DNA of 64,000 bases, from positions 1 to 64,000 of the forward strand of contig JAVKFY010000072.1 of assembly GCA_040223615.1 (NCBI GenBank), in the 5' to 3' direction. Under the pieces are notes generated by a model. That model was not told where the DNA came from. It did no database searches and saw only the letters and a list, made by a program, of their open reading frames with translations. This DNA is from JAVKFY01 sp040223615 (GTDB lineage Bacteria; Pseudomonadota; Alphaproteobacteria; GCA-2731375). Below, piece by piece: positions 50,680 through 60,519 of this stretch (position 1 is its first letter; each line of letters opens with the position of its first letter). The position numbers and the translations under genes are program-made.

Positions 50680-51642
50680 CTACATCGCTGCCTTCACGCC
50701 CTTTTCGTCATAGTACTTCTGCGCACCCGGATGCACCGGCACGGCGGCGCCCAGCAGCGCGTTCTTGAGCTGCACGGTCTCCCAGACCTTCTTCACCTTG
50801 ACGAACTCGCCGTGGTTGTCCCACAGCGACTTGGTCATCTGGTAGACCACGTCGTCCGGCAGGTCCTTGTTGACCACCAGCACGGTCACCGCGCCCAGCG
50901 TCGGGACCGAGCCGTTGACCGACTTGTAGTGCTCGTTGGTCAGTTCGACGCGGATGTAGCCCGGGTTGCGCTTCAGGATCTTGTTGAGGACGTCTTCCTC
51001 GATCGGCAGCAGCCGGATGCCGGGGCTGAACTCCAGGTCCAGGAACGAAGCCTGCGGATAGCTGGTCAGGCCGGCGAAGGCGTCGATGTGACCGTCCTTC
51101 ATCAGCGCCACGGAATCCGAATAGGACACGTGGTGCACGGTGCCGCCGCCCTTCTTCACGTCGTCGGTCGAGTAGCCGTACTCGTTGACGATCATCTGGT
51201 AGGCGGCGAAGCCCGACCACTGCGCCTTGCCCGGGCTGATATTCTTATCCTTCAGGTCGGCGTAGGACATGATCTTGGAGTCCTTCGGCACCGCCGTCTG
51301 CATCGCCGCCGGATAGAGCGTCGCCAGGTGACGGACATTCTTGGTCTCCTTGTCGAAACCGGTGCCGGCCTGCCAGCCCTCGAACACGGTATGGCCATAG
51401 CTCCAGCCGACCTCGGCCTCGCCCTTGTTCACGTCCTTGACGTTGCCGACGCCGCCGCCGGGGCCGTTCGACGTGGCGATGCCTTTGACGTCCTTGCCCC
51501 AGACTTCGGCGATCTTGGCGCCGATCGGATACCAGCTGCCGCCGGCCGGGCCGGAGACCATGCGGACGAACGTGTCCGCCGAGGCCGTGGTCGCGAACAG
51601 CGCCAGCGGCGCCGCCACGGCAAGAAGTTTCAGGTGCTTCAT
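50680..51642 (-). CDS. TAXI-family TRAP transporter solute-binding protein
   Basis: 320 residues with a GGGAGG ribosome site and signal peptide MKHLKLLAVAAPLALFATTASA. The mature start FVRMVSGPAGGSWYPIGAKIAEVW and SNGPGGGVGNVKDVNKGEAEVGW are the TAXI signature region; SYADLKDKNISPGKAQWSGF and HIDAFAGLTSYPQASF follow. It binds the ligand in the periplasm and hands it to the fused permease. The ligand of TAXI proteins cannot be read from sequence; glutamate-like or C4 acids are typical guesses. Confidence 0.93.
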   Translation of the reverse strand: MKHLKLLAVAAPLALFATTASADTFVRMVSGPAGGSWYPIGAKIAEVWGKDVKGIATSNGPGGGVGNVKDVNKGEAEVGWSYGHTVFEGWQAGTGFDKETKNVRHLATLYPAAMQTAVPKDSKIMSYADLKDKNISPGKAQWSGFAAYQMIVNEYGYSTDDVKKGGGTVHHVSYSDSVALMKDGHIDAFAGLTSYPQASFLDLEFSPGIRLLPIEEDVLNKILKRNPGYIRVELTNEHYKSVNGSVPTLGAVTVLVVNKDLPDDVVYQMTKSLWDNHGEFVKVKKVWETVQLKNALLGAAVPVHPGAQKYYDEKGVKAAM

Positions 51643-51805
51643 CGTTCAAACCTCCCAGGTGAGATGTGTTGTACCGGACGGGCGTTGGATCGCCGTCTCA
51701 CGCCCGTGTGTGATCGAGTCCGGGTTCGCGCCGATTGTTTCGATTTGCGCGTGCCTGTGCAACGATTCCTTCCGCATGCGGAGAACAATTCCAGGGAGCG
51801 GAGCC

Positions 51806-52699
51806 ATGGAACTGGGCGTGGTACTGCCGACGATCGATATTGGCGGCGACCCGATTGTGCTGCGCGATTTCGCTCAGGCGATCGAAGCGCTGGGCTATGC
51901 GCACATCGCGGTCCCCGACCACGTGCTGGGCGCCAATGTCGCCAGCCGGCCCGACTGGACCGGCGGCAACACGTCGGAAGATTACTTTCACGACTGCTTC
52001 GTGCTGCTCGGCTATCTCGCCGGCCAGACCAGCACTGCCGTCCTCACCACACACGTGCTGATCCTGCCGCAACGCCAGACGGCGCTGGTGGCCAAGCAGG
52101 CGGCGACCATCGCGGTGCTGTCCGGCGGCCGTTTTCGGCTTGGCATCGGCATCGGCTGGAATCCGGTCGAGTTCGAGGCGCTGGGCGAGAACTTCCACGA
52201 CCGCGGCGCCCGTTCGGCCGAGCAGGTCGAGTTGATGCGCAAGCTGTGGGCCGAGCCGCACGTCACCTTCGAGGGCAGGTGGCACAAGGTCACCGACGCC
52301 GGCATCAATCCGCTGCCGCCCGGCGGCTCGGTCCCGGTCTGGTTCGGCGGCTTCGACGACCGCATGCTGCGCCGCATCGCCCGGCTCGCCGACGGCTGGG
52401 TGATGAACGCCTACAGCGCGGGCGAGGAGGCGCGCGAGGCCTTCGACCGGCTGAGCATCTACGCCAGGGAAGCCGGCCGTTCGGGCCCGGTCCCGGTCGA
52501 CGTGTGGACCTCGATGGGCGGCACCACGCCGGAGGCGTGGCGCGAGGAGATCGCCTACTGGAAGGGCCTCGGCGCGGGCCAGGCGACGCTCACCACGGCC
52601 TTCAACCGGCGCGGTCGGGTGCGCATCGACGGCACCTCGGTCGACGCCCACCTGAAGGCGATCGCCGACTACAAGGAGGCCGTGCGCGACCTGCTCTGA
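51806..52699 (+). CDS. LLM-class (luciferase-like) flavin or F420-dependent oxidoreductase
   Basis: 297 residues from ATG 51806 with a GGGAGCGG ribosome site. ELGVVLPTIDIGGDPIVLRDF, HIAVPDHVLGANVASRPDW, LTTHVLILPQRQTALVAKQAATI, LSGGRFRLGIGIGWNPVEFEALG and VPVWFGGFDDRMLRRIARLADGW are the family motifs (TIGR03619-like F420 branch). Substrate unknown. Divergent from the TAXI binding protein across 163 bases, which contain a 12-base palindrome TCCGCATGCGGA at 51771-51782. The stop overlaps the start of the cation exporter by one base. Confidence 0.88.
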   Translation: MELGVVLPTIDIGGDPIVLRDFAQAIEALGYAHIAVPDHVLGANVASRPDWTGGNTSEDYFHDCFVLLGYLAGQTSTAVLTTHVLILPQRQTALVAKQAATIAVLSGGRFRLGIGIGWNPVEFEALGENFHDRGARSAEQVELMRKLWAEPHVTFEGRWHKVTDAGINPLPPGGSVPVWFGGFDDRMLRRIARLADGWVMNAYSAGEEAREAFDRLSIYAREAGRSGPVPVDVWTSMGGTTPEAWREEIAYWKGLGAGQATLTTAFNRRGRVRIDGTSVDAHLKAIADYKEAVRDLL

Positions 52700-53604
52700 T
52701 GGCCACGGGCGACCAGCACGAACCGCACGGCCACGCCTTCGGGCAGGACCGGCGCCGCCCGGGCGAGCGCCGCACCGTCCTGGTCGTCGTCATCACCGGC
52801 ATCACCATGGTGGCGGAGATTGCCGGCGGGCTGCTCACCGGCTCGATGGCGCTGCTCGCCGACGGCCTGCACATGGGCAGCCACGCGGCGGCGCTGACCA
52901 TCGCCGCGCTGGCCTACCTGATCGCCCGGCGCCACGCCCACGACCGCCGCTTCAGCTTCGGCACCGGCAAGGTCAACGCGCTGGGCGGCTTCGTCGGCGC
53001 CCTGCTGCTGCTCGGCTTCGCCGGCCTGATGGCCTGGGAGAGCGTCGACCGGCTGATCTTCCGGCCGCACGCGATCCAGTTCGGCTGGGCGCTGGCGGTG
53101 GCCGCGGTCGGTGCCGCGATCAACGCGCTCTGCCTACTGGTGCTGAAACCGCCGGACGAGGAGGCCGAGGACCACAACCTGCGCGGCGCCTACCTGCACG
53201 TGCTGGTCGACCTGCTGACCTCGGTACTGGCGATCGTCGCGCTGCTGGCCGGCTGGCTGCTGGGCTGGGGCTGGCTCGACCCGGCGGTCGGCGTGATCGG
53301 CGCGGTGATGGTGGTGCGCTGGTCGATCCAGCTCGGCCGCGACACCGCCAAGGTGCTGCTCGACTGGGAGGCGCCCAGCGCCACCCGTGACCTGATCCGC
53401 GATGCGCTGCAGGCCGACGGCCAGGCCCGCGTCTTCGACCTGCACGTCTGGTCGATCGGCCCCGGCCTCAACGCCTGCGCGCTCTCGGTCCTGGCCGTCG
53501 CGCCGAAGACCCCGGAGGAGTACAAGGCGCTGATCCCGAAGGCCGCCCAAGTCGCCCACGCCACGGTGGAAATCCACCGCCCCGGTCCGGACGACGAGGT
53601 CTAG
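52699..53604 (+). CDS. dmeF: Cation diffusion facilitator, DmeF-like Co/Ni exporter
   Basis: 301 residues. His-rich N-terminus (QHEPHGHAFGQD), then VVVITGITMVAEIAGGLLTGSMALLADGLHMGSHA with the HxxxD-type metal site of CDF proteins, HAHDRRFSFGTGKVNALGGF between spans 2 and 3, and HNLRGAYLHVLVDLLTSVLAI. The C-terminal cytoplasmic domain has FDLHVWSIGPGLNACALSV. The ARRHAHDRRFSFGTGKV run is characteristic of DmeF, which exports cobalt and nickel. No DmeR-type regulator is next to it. TGATG junction with the upstream oxidoreductase. Confidence 0.82.
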   Translation: MATGDQHEPHGHAFGQDRRRPGERRTVLVVVITGITMVAEIAGGLLTGSMALLADGLHMGSHAAALTIAALAYLIARRHAHDRRFSFGTGKVNALGGFVGALLLLGFAGLMAWESVDRLIFRPHAIQFGWALAVAAVGAAINALCLLVLKPPDEEAEDHNLRGAYLHVLVDLLTSVLAIVALLAGWLLGWGWLDPAVGVIGAVMVVRWSIQLGRDTAKVLLDWEAPSATRDLIRDALQADGQARVFDLHVWSIGPGLNACALSVLAVAPKTPEEYKALIPKAAQVAHATVEIHRPGPDDEV

Positions 53605-54380
53605 CGCTTGCCGTAGACCAGCCAGTACACCCCGGCGACCAGGGCGCCGCCGCCGACGATATTGCCGAGGGTGACCGGCACCAGGTTTGCGACCACGCCG
53701 GCCAGGGTGACCTCGGTGCCGCCGGCCAGCCAGGCCACCGGCAGGATGTACATGTTGGCCACCGAGTGTTCGAAGCCGAGCGCCACGAAGGCGGCCACGG
53801 GCAACATCAGCGCCAGCACCTTGCCGGCCACGTCGTGCGCCGCGAACGAGACCCAGCAGGCCAGGCAGACCAGCAGGTTGCACAGCACGCCGCGCGCGAA
53901 GGCCTCCACGAAGCCCAGGCCCAGCTTGCCATGCGCGATGGCGATGGCGGTCTTGGCGACCCCGCCGCCGCCCAGCTCCATGACGCCGGCGGCCGCGACC
54001 AGTCCGGCGATACCCAGCGCGCCGACCAGGTTGCCGACATAGACCAGCGTCCAGTTGCGCAGCAGCGCCGCCAGGCTCACGCGCTCGTCGGCCCAGGCCA
54101 TCACGATAAGGTTGTTGCCAGTGAACAACTCCGCCCCGCCGACGATCACCAGCAGCAGGCCGAGCGAGAAGGCCAGCCCGCCGAGCAGCCGTGTCGGCCC
54201 GAACCCGAACGTGCTGCCGGTCACCGTGACGGTATAGAACAGCGCCCCCAGCGCGATGAAGGCACCGGCCAGCACCGCCAGCATCAACGTCTGGCGTGTG
54301 CCGAGCCGTGTCTTGGCGACGCCGATCGTCTCGACCCGTTCGGCGATCTGCGCCGGGCTGTAGGCATCCAACTCGAACAT
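53601..54380 (-). CDS. Formate/nitrite transporter (FNT) family channel
   Basis: 259 residues, six spans. LLVIVGGAELFTGNNLIVMAW and LCNLLVCLACWVSFAA carry the two FNT signature regions, and LGFEHSVANMYILPV holds the conserved channel His of FocA/NirC. It passes a small monovalent anion such as formate, nitrite or hydrosulfide. Ends overlapping the dmeF stop by four bases, convergent. The start ATG 54380 is 105 bases from the divergent gene at 54486. Confidence 0.93.
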   Translation of the reverse strand: MFELDAYSPAQIAERVETIGVAKTRLGTRQTLMLAVLAGAFIALGALFYTVTVTGSTFGFGPTRLLGGLAFSLGLLLVIVGGAELFTGNNLIVMAWADERVSLAALLRNWTLVYVGNLVGALGIAGLVAAAGVMELGGGGVAKTAIAIAHGKLGLGFVEAFARGVLCNLLVCLACWVSFAAHDVAGKVLALMLPVAAFVALGFEHSVANMYILPVAWLAGGTEVTLAGVVANLVPVTLGNIVGGGALVAGVYWLVYGKR

Positions 54381-54485
54381 GGTTGCCGATCCTAGGCCGC
54401 GGGCCAGCGTATCCGTTTGATCTCGCGCAAAGGACGAACATGGCGGTCGCGCTACGATAAGCCGTCAGAACGAGGAAACGCCACC

Positions 54486-54746
54486 ATGCTCACCTGGGAG
54501 GATTGCCTTGGCGTCGCCGGTATCACCGAGGAGCTGGTCGACGCTGTTGCCGAGCACGAACACGTGCCGGAGATCGTCGCGCTGGAACTGACCAACTACA
54601 TGGTGCACGAACCGGACGGCGTGCCGCGCCTGAAGCGCATCATCCTTGACGACATCGCCGCCGCGCGGACCCGTGGCGACGTCGACCACGCCAACCACCT
54701 GCGCCGCGTCCTGCTGCATTTCGTCGCGCTGCACCGTGACGACTAG
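54486..54746 (+). CDS. Conserved-looking 86-residue protein of unknown function
   Basis: From ATG 54486 with a GAGGAAA ribosome site. Acidic N-terminus MLTWEDCLGVAGITEELVDAV followed by a His-rich helix EHEHVPEIVALELTNYMVHE, GVPRLKRIILDDIAAARTRG, and HANHLRRVLLHFVALHRDD. Entirely alpha-helical by composition, cytoplasmic; no cofactor motif is certain, although the many His residues could bind metal. Small proteins of this look occur in alphaproteobacteria as hypotheticals. Ends 31 bases before the ABC export operon. Confidence 0.7.
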   Translation: MLTWEDCLGVAGITEELVDAVAEHEHVPEIVALELTNYMVHEPDGVPRLKRIILDDIAAARTRGDVDHANHLRRVLLHFVALHRDD

Positions 54747-54777
54747 CGCCTAGAGTTTCGGCGACGGGAGTGTCGAC

Positions 54778-55500
<723 letters not shown>

Positions 55501-55502
55501 CC

Positions 55503-57869
55503 GTGCTCGGACCGCTGAACAAGAAGCTGATCCGCGATCTCTGGGCGGTGCGCGGCCAGGCGCTGGCCATCGCCTTTGTTATCGCCGGCGGCGTCGCCAC
55601 CCAGGTGATGTCCGTCGGCATGCTGTACTCGTTGCAGGAGACCCGCGACGCCTACTACCAGCGCTATCGCTTCGCCGACGTCTTCGCGCCGGTGACGCGG
55701 GCGCCGAACGCGCTGGTCGACGACATTGCCCGGCTGCCCGGTGTGCGTCGCGCCGAAGGTCGCATCGCCGCCGGCGCCTTGATCGACATGCCGGGCGTGG
55801 TCGAGCCGATCAGCGCGACGGTGATCTCGGCCGAGAATGGCGGTCGGCAGGCGATCAACGACATCCATCTGGTCGCCGGACGACGTGCCGCCACCGGCCG
55901 TGTCGACGAGGCGGTGGTCAGCGAGGCCTTCGCCAACGCCTACCGCCTGACGCTCGGCACCAGCTTTGCCGCCATTCTCGATGGTGCCCGGCGCGAGCTC
56001 ACCGTAGTCGGCATCGCGCTGTCGCCGGAGTACGTCTTCGCGCTCGGGCCCGGCCAGTTCGTGCCCGATGACCGGCGCTACGGCGTATTGTGGATGGACC
56101 GCAAGACGCTGGCGCACGCCTTCGACCTCGACGGTGCCTTCAACGAGGCGGTGTTGTTGCTGCAGCCCGGCGCCGACCCGACCGGGGTGATCGACCGGCT
56201 CGACCGGATGCTGCGTCGCTACGGTGGCGGCCGCGCCTTTGCGCGCGAGGACCAGATCTCGGACCAGTTCCTCAGCTCCGAGATGGACCAGCTCACCACC
56301 ATGGCGACGGTGCTGCCGCCGGTTTTCCTGGGCGTGGCGGCGTTCCTGCTGAACCTGGTCTTCGGCCGCCTGATCGCCACCGAGCGCGGCCAGATCGGCC
56401 TGATGAAGGCGTTCGGTTACAGCGACCTGGCGATCGGCTGGCACTATCTGAAGTTCGCGTTCTCCATCGCCGGGCTCGGCTTCTTGATCGGCGCCGGGCT
56501 CGGCACCTGGCTCGGCCGCGAGATGGCGGCGCTTTTTCTCGACTACTACCGCTTCCCGTTCCTGCTGTTCCAGGCGGGCGCCGGCACGTATGCGTTGGCT
56601 GTCCTGGTCACGATGGGCGTCACCGCGCTTGGCGTTTCGCATGGTGTGTGGCGCGCGGCTCGGCTGGCACCTGCGGTGGCGATGGCGCCGCCACCGCCGC
56701 CGGACTATTCGATCGCTGGCGACTGGCTGACCAATGCGCGCCGGCTTTTCGACCAGCCGACGCGGATGATCCTGCGCCGCCTGCTGCGCTGGCCGCTGCG
56801 CGCCGGGTTCACCGTCACCGGAATCGCGCTGGCGATGGCGCTCTATATCGGCGTCAGCTTCTTTGTCGACTCGATGGACCACATGGTCGACGTCACCTTC
56901 AACCTGATGCAGCGCCAGGACATCGCCGTCAGCTTCGCCGAGCCGCGCGACCGGCGGGCGCTGTTCGACCTGGCCGGCGCGCCGGGTGTCCTGGTCGCCG
57001 AGGGCTTTCGCAGCGTGCCGGCGATGCTGCGCCACGGCCACCGCCAGGTCCGCCAGGGCCTGCTCGGGGTACCGGCCGAGGCACAGCTCAACCGTGTGAT
57101 CGACGCCGCCTATCGCGTGGTGCCGCCGTCGCCGGCCGGCCTGCTGCTGTCGGAGAACCTGGCCGAGAAGCTCGATGTGCATCCTGGCGACCGCATCGAG
57201 GTCCAGGTGCTGGCCGGTCGCTGGCCGCGTGTCGAGCAGACGGTCGCGGCGGTGGTGAAGACCTATATCGGCGACGCCGCGGTGTTGGAAATCGGCGCCT
57301 TGAACCGCCTGATGCACGAGGGACCGGTGATCTCCGGGCTTTATCTCAGCGTCGACGAGGCCGCGCGCCCGGCGCTTTACGCCACCCTGAAGTCGACCCC
57401 GATGGTCGCCGGCGTGACGTTGCAGACCGAAGCCAAGCGGAAGTTCGACAAGACCCTGGACGAAAACATCGGCCGCTCGGTCTTCTTCAACACGCTGTTC
57501 GCCATGCTGGTCGCCGTCGGCGTGGTCTACAACGCGGTGCGCGTGGCCCTGGCCGAGCGCGAGCGCGAACTCGCCAGCCTGCGCGTGCTGGGTTTCTCCC
57601 ACGGCGAGGTCGCCTACATCCTGCTCGGCGAAGTGGCGATCCTGACCCTGCTGGCGCTGCCGCTGGGCAGCGTGATGGGGCATTTCCTGGCGCTCGGCCT
57701 GAGCCACGCGATGAGCGCCGATCTCTACCGCATCCCCTTCGTCGTCGCGCCTTCGACCTACGGCTGGGCCTCGATCCTGATCCTGTCGGCGGCGCTGGCG
57801 GCCGGCCTGGTGGCGTGGTTCCGGCTCGGCAGGCTCGATCTGGTGGCGGTGTTGAAGACGCGCGAATAG
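55503..57869 (+). CDS. FtsX-like ABC transporter permease
   Basis: 788 residues from GTG 55503. Two FtsX-type modules: an N-terminal span with a ~240-residue periplasmic loop, a three-span bundle (LPPVFLGVAAFLLNLVFGRLIATERGQIGLMKAFGYS at about 275-310 and onward), then a second span near 430, another periplasmic domain, and a final bundle with LFAMLVAVGVVYNAVRVALAERERELASLRVLGFS at about 660-700. The RGQIGLMKAFG and RELASLRVLGFS loops are the MacB/LolCE coupling motifs. It moves a lipid, peptide or drug across the envelope with the HlyD-type adaptor that follows. Confidence 0.92.
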   Translation: MLGPLNKKLIRDLWAVRGQALAIAFVIAGGVATQVMSVGMLYSLQETRDAYYQRYRFADVFAPVTRAPNALVDDIARLPGVRRAEGRIAAGALIDMPGVVEPISATVISAENGGRQAINDIHLVAGRRAATGRVDEAVVSEAFANAYRLTLGTSFAAILDGARRELTVVGIALSPEYVFALGPGQFVPDDRRYGVLWMDRKTLAHAFDLDGAFNEAVLLLQPGADPTGVIDRLDRMLRRYGGGRAFAREDQISDQFLSSEMDQLTTMATVLPPVFLGVAAFLLNLVFGRLIATERGQIGLMKAFGYSDLAIGWHYLKFAFSIAGLGFLIGAGLGTWLGREMAALFLDYYRFPFLLFQAGAGTYALAVLVTMGVTALGVSHGVWRAARLAPAVAMAPPPPPDYSIAGDWLTNARRLFDQPTRMILRRLLRWPLRAGFTVTGIALAMALYIGVSFFVDSMDHMVDVTFNLMQRQDIAVSFAEPRDRRALFDLAGAPGVLVAEGFRSVPAMLRHGHRQVRQGLLGVPAEAQLNRVIDAAYRVVPPSPAGLLLSENLAEKLDVHPGDRIEVQVLAGRWPRVEQTVAAVVKTYIGDAAVLEIGALNRLMHEGPVISGLYLSVDEAARPALYATLKSTPMVAGVTLQTEAKRKFDKTLDENIGRSVFFNTLFAMLVAVGVVYNAVRVALAERERELASLRVLGFSHGEVAYILLGEVAILTLLALPLGSVMGHFLALGLSHAMSADLYRIPFVVAPSTYGWASILILSAALAAGLVAWFRLGRLDLVAVLKTRE

Positions 57870-57880
57870 GAGCCCGATGC

Positions 57881-59086
57881 ATGCGCCTGAGAGCCCGACA
57901 TGTCGGTACCGCCGTGGCCGTCGCCACCGTCGCCGCGGCGTTGATCTACGCTTTCCGGCCACAGCCCGTACTGGTCGACCTGGGCGAGGTCACGCGCGGG
58001 CCGCTGGCCGAGACCGTACGCGAGGAGGGCTATACCCGCGTGCGCGAGGTCTACATGGTCTCCGCGCCGGTAGCCGGCCGGCTGCTGCGGCTTGACCGCG
58101 AGGTCGGCGACGCCGTGGCGGCCGGGATCACGCCGCTTGCCCGGATCCGGCCGACCGACCCGGCGTTCCTCGACGTACGCTCGCAGTCCGAGGCCGAGGC
58201 CGGCGTGCGCGGCGCGGAGGCCAACCTGGCGCTGGCCCGTGCCGAGGTCGGCCGCGCCCGTGCCCAGGTCACCTTCGCCGCCGCCGAACTGGCCCGCGCC
58301 CGCGAACTGATGCAGCGCGGAACCATATCTTCCCAGACCCTGGAACGGCGGCAGCTGGAGCTCGACACCGCCAACGCCGTGGAAGCCACCGCGCGGGCTT
58401 CGGTGCGCGCGCGGCTGGCCGAACTGGAGCAGGTCCGAGCCCGCCTGATCGCGCCCAGCGGCGGCAACGGTCCCGGCGCCGGCGCGGTCGAAGTCACCGC
58501 GCCGGTCGACGGCCGCGTCCTGCGCCTGATCCAGGAGAGCGAGACCGTGGTTGCCGCCGGGGCGCCACTGCTGGAACTGGGCGATCCGCGCGACCTGGAG
58601 ATCGTCGCCGAGCTGTTGTCGACCGATGCGGTGCGGCTGGCCGCCGGCGCGGCGGTGCGCATCTTCGACTGGGGCGGACCGGCGACGCTGGGCGGCCGCA
58701 TCCGCCGCATCGAGCCATTCGGCTTCAAGAAGATTTCCGCGCTTGGCATCGAGGAGCAGCGGGTCAACGTGCTGATCGATTTTACCGAAGCGCCGCCCGA
58801 GGCGCTCGGCCACGGCTATCGGGTCGAGATCGAAGCGGTCGCCTGGGCCGGCGCCGCCGTCGCCCGGATCCCGCTGGCGGCACTCTTCCGCGTCGGCAGC
58901 GAGTGGGCCGCCTTCGCCGTCGACGACGACGGCAGGGCCCGCCTGCGAAGCTTGCGCATCGGCCACCAGGGTGCCGCCGAGGCCGAACTGCTCGACGGCC
59001 TGGCGGACGGCGACAAGGTGGTCCTGCATCCCGACGAGCGCATCGCCGACGGCACCTGGGTGGCGGCGCGCCAGTCCGCGCAGTGA
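57881..59086 (+). CDS. HlyD/MacA-type periplasmic adaptor of the ABC exporter
   Basis: 401 residues from ATG 57881 with an AGGAG ribosome site. A single N-terminal span (HVGTAVAVATVAAALIYAF) anchors it; lipoyl-like halves are at APVAGRLLRLDREVGDAV and TAPVDGRVLRLIQESETVVAAG, separated by an Ala/Arg-rich coiled-coil hairpin (~residues 110-190). The beta-barrel and membrane-proximal parts end with GLADGDKVVLHPDERIADG. It links the FtsX permease to an outer-membrane channel, which is not encoded here. The long frame seen upstream of this start is out of register with the permease and not used. Confidence 0.92.
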   Translation: MRLRARHVGTAVAVATVAAALIYAFRPQPVLVDLGEVTRGPLAETVREEGYTRVREVYMVSAPVAGRLLRLDREVGDAVAAGITPLARIRPTDPAFLDVRSQSEAEAGVRGAEANLALARAEVGRARAQVTFAAAELARARELMQRGTISSQTLERRQLELDTANAVEATARASVRARLAELEQVRARLIAPSGGNGPGAGAVEVTAPVDGRVLRLIQESETVVAAGAPLLELGDPRDLEIVAELLSTDAVRLAAGAAVRIFDWGGPATLGGRIRRIEPFGFKKISALGIEEQRVNVLIDFTEAPPEALGHGYRVEIEAVAWAGAAVARIPLAALFRVGSEWAAFAVDDDGRARLRSLRIGHQGAAEAELLDGLADGDKVVLHPDERIADGTWVAARQSAQ

Positions 59087-59126
59087 GGTATTTCCCGTTT
59101 GGTGCATGAGCCGGCCCTGACGTAAC

Positions 59127-59204
59127 GTAGGGGCAACAGGATCGGACTGGGCCCGCAAGAACCCGGACGGTCGAGAAGGCAGCGGTTCGCCCCTACCGGG
59201 TAGG
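59127..59204 (+). promoter_or_regulatory. Structured leader upstream of the amino-acid ABC operon
   Basis: GTAGGGGC (59127-59134) is the exact reverse complement of GCCCCTAC (59189-59196), 54 bases apart. The second arm overlaps a local palindrome CCTACC-G-GGTAGG (59192-59204), so the two stems exclude each other. The ribosome site TAGGGAG (59214-59220) lies just after. This layout would suit an RNA switch or attenuator, but no known riboswitch motif was recognised. Confidence 0.4.
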
Positions 59205-59227
59205 CCCGCGCATTAGGGAGACAGCCA

Positions 59228-60463
59228 ATGATGCACCAAGCGATGAAACTTGGGCTGCTGGCCGGTGCCGGCGCCCTGCTTGCCACCTCCGCCCTGGCCA
59301 AGGTGGAAGGCGATACGATCTGGCTCGGCTCGGCGATCTCGCTGACCGGCAAGTACGCGACCAATGGCGTCCATACGCAGCGTGGCTACGAGCTCGCCGC
59401 CAAGAAGGTCAACGACATGGGCGGCATCGAGATCGACGGCAAGAAGTACAAGATCGCGATCAAGTATTACGACGACGAGTCGACCCCGGCCCGCGGTGCG
59501 CAGCTCGCCGAGCGGCTGATCAAGCAGGACGGCTTCAAGTACATGCTGGGCCCGTACAGCTCCGGGCTGACCAAGGCGATCGCACCGGTCACCGAGAAGT
59601 ACCGGATCCCGATGGTCGAGGCCGAGGGCGCTTCGCGCTCGCTGTTCACCCAGGGCTACCGCTATCTGTTCGGCATCATCTCCACCTCCGAGCAGTATCT
59701 CGGCAGCGCCGTCGACCTGGCCGCCGAGATGGCCGAGAAGGGCGGCGGCAAGGCCTCCGACGTGAAGGTCGCGATGGCGTTCGAGAACGATCCCTTCTCG
59801 CTCGACGTGCGCGCTGGCGTGCTCGACGACGCCAAGCGTCATGGCATGAAGGTCGTGATCGACGACAAGCTGCCGCGCGACCTGAACGACATGTCGGCGA
59901 CGCTGACCAAGGTGAAGGCGCTGCGGCCCGACCTGCTGCTGGTCTCGGGCCACTCCAAGGGCGCGGCCACCGCGGCGCGGCAGATCAAGGAACTGCAGAT
60001 CGACGTGCCGATGATCGCCATGACCCATTGCGAGTCGGCCGACGTGATCGGCAAGTTCGGCAAGGAAGCCACCAACGGCTTCCTGTGTCCGACGCAGTGG
60101 GCCGAGACGATGTCCTACAAGGGACCTTATTTCGGCAGCGCCGGCGACTTCGACAAGGCGTTCAAGGCGACCCATCCGGAATATACCAGCGTCCCGTACC
60201 AGTCGGCGCAGGCCGCCGCGGCGGTGCTGGTCTGGGCCGACGCGTTCAAGCGCGCCAACAGCCTGGACCCGGAGAAGCTGCGCGACACGCTGACCACGAC
60301 GGACCTCACCACCTTCTACGGCCGGGTGAAGTTCGACGACACCGGCAAGAACATCGCCAAGCCGATGGCCTTGCGGCAGATCCAGGACGGCATGCTGAAC
60401 GTGGTGGCGCCGTCCGCCTTCGCCTCGCATCCGGTCGAGCATCCGCGCAAGGCGATGTACTGA
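59228..60463 (+). CDS. ABC transporter substrate-binding protein, branched-chain amino acid (LivJ/K) family
   Basis: 411 residues with an AGGGAGA ribosome site and signal peptide (MKLGLLAGAGALLATSALA). WLGSAISLTGKYATNGVHTQRGYELAAKKVNDMGG, YYDDESTPARGAQLAERLI, YMLGPYSSGLTKAIAPVTEKY and GAATAARQIKEL are Peripla_BP_6 motifs. It captures an amino acid or similar small molecule in the periplasm. It heads the operon SBP - permease - permease - ATPase - ATPase; the exact ligand is unknown. Confidence 0.93.
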   Translation: MMHQAMKLGLLAGAGALLATSALAKVEGDTIWLGSAISLTGKYATNGVHTQRGYELAAKKVNDMGGIEIDGKKYKIAIKYYDDESTPARGAQLAERLIKQDGFKYMLGPYSSGLTKAIAPVTEKYRIPMVEAEGASRSLFTQGYRYLFGIISTSEQYLGSAVDLAAEMAEKGGGKASDVKVAMAFENDPFSLDVRAGVLDDAKRHGMKVVIDDKLPRDLNDMSATLTKVKALRPDLLLVSGHSKGAATAARQIKELQIDVPMIAMTHCESADVIGKFGKEATNGFLCPTQWAETMSYKGPYFGSAGDFDKAFKATHPEYTSVPYQSAQAAAAVLVWADAFKRANSLDPEKLRDTLTTTDLTTFYGRVKFDDTGKNIAKPMALRQIQDGMLNVVAPSAFASHPVEHPRKAMY

Positions 60464-60519
60464 GCAGGTAGCCCACCGGCCGCCCGGCGCGATCCGGGCG
60501 GCCGGCCCGGCACCGCGCC

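Noticed and set aside
51734..51789. ATTGTT...AACAAT operator in the TAXI/LLM divergent region
   Set aside because: Six-base arms 44 bases apart are expected by chance; only the 12-base TCCGCATGCGGA palindrome is noted.
50554..53604. 1016-codon + frame that ends in the DmeF gene
   Set aside because: Only its last 301 residues are real (DmeF). The upstream part is antisense to the TAXI gene and out of frame through the LLM gene.
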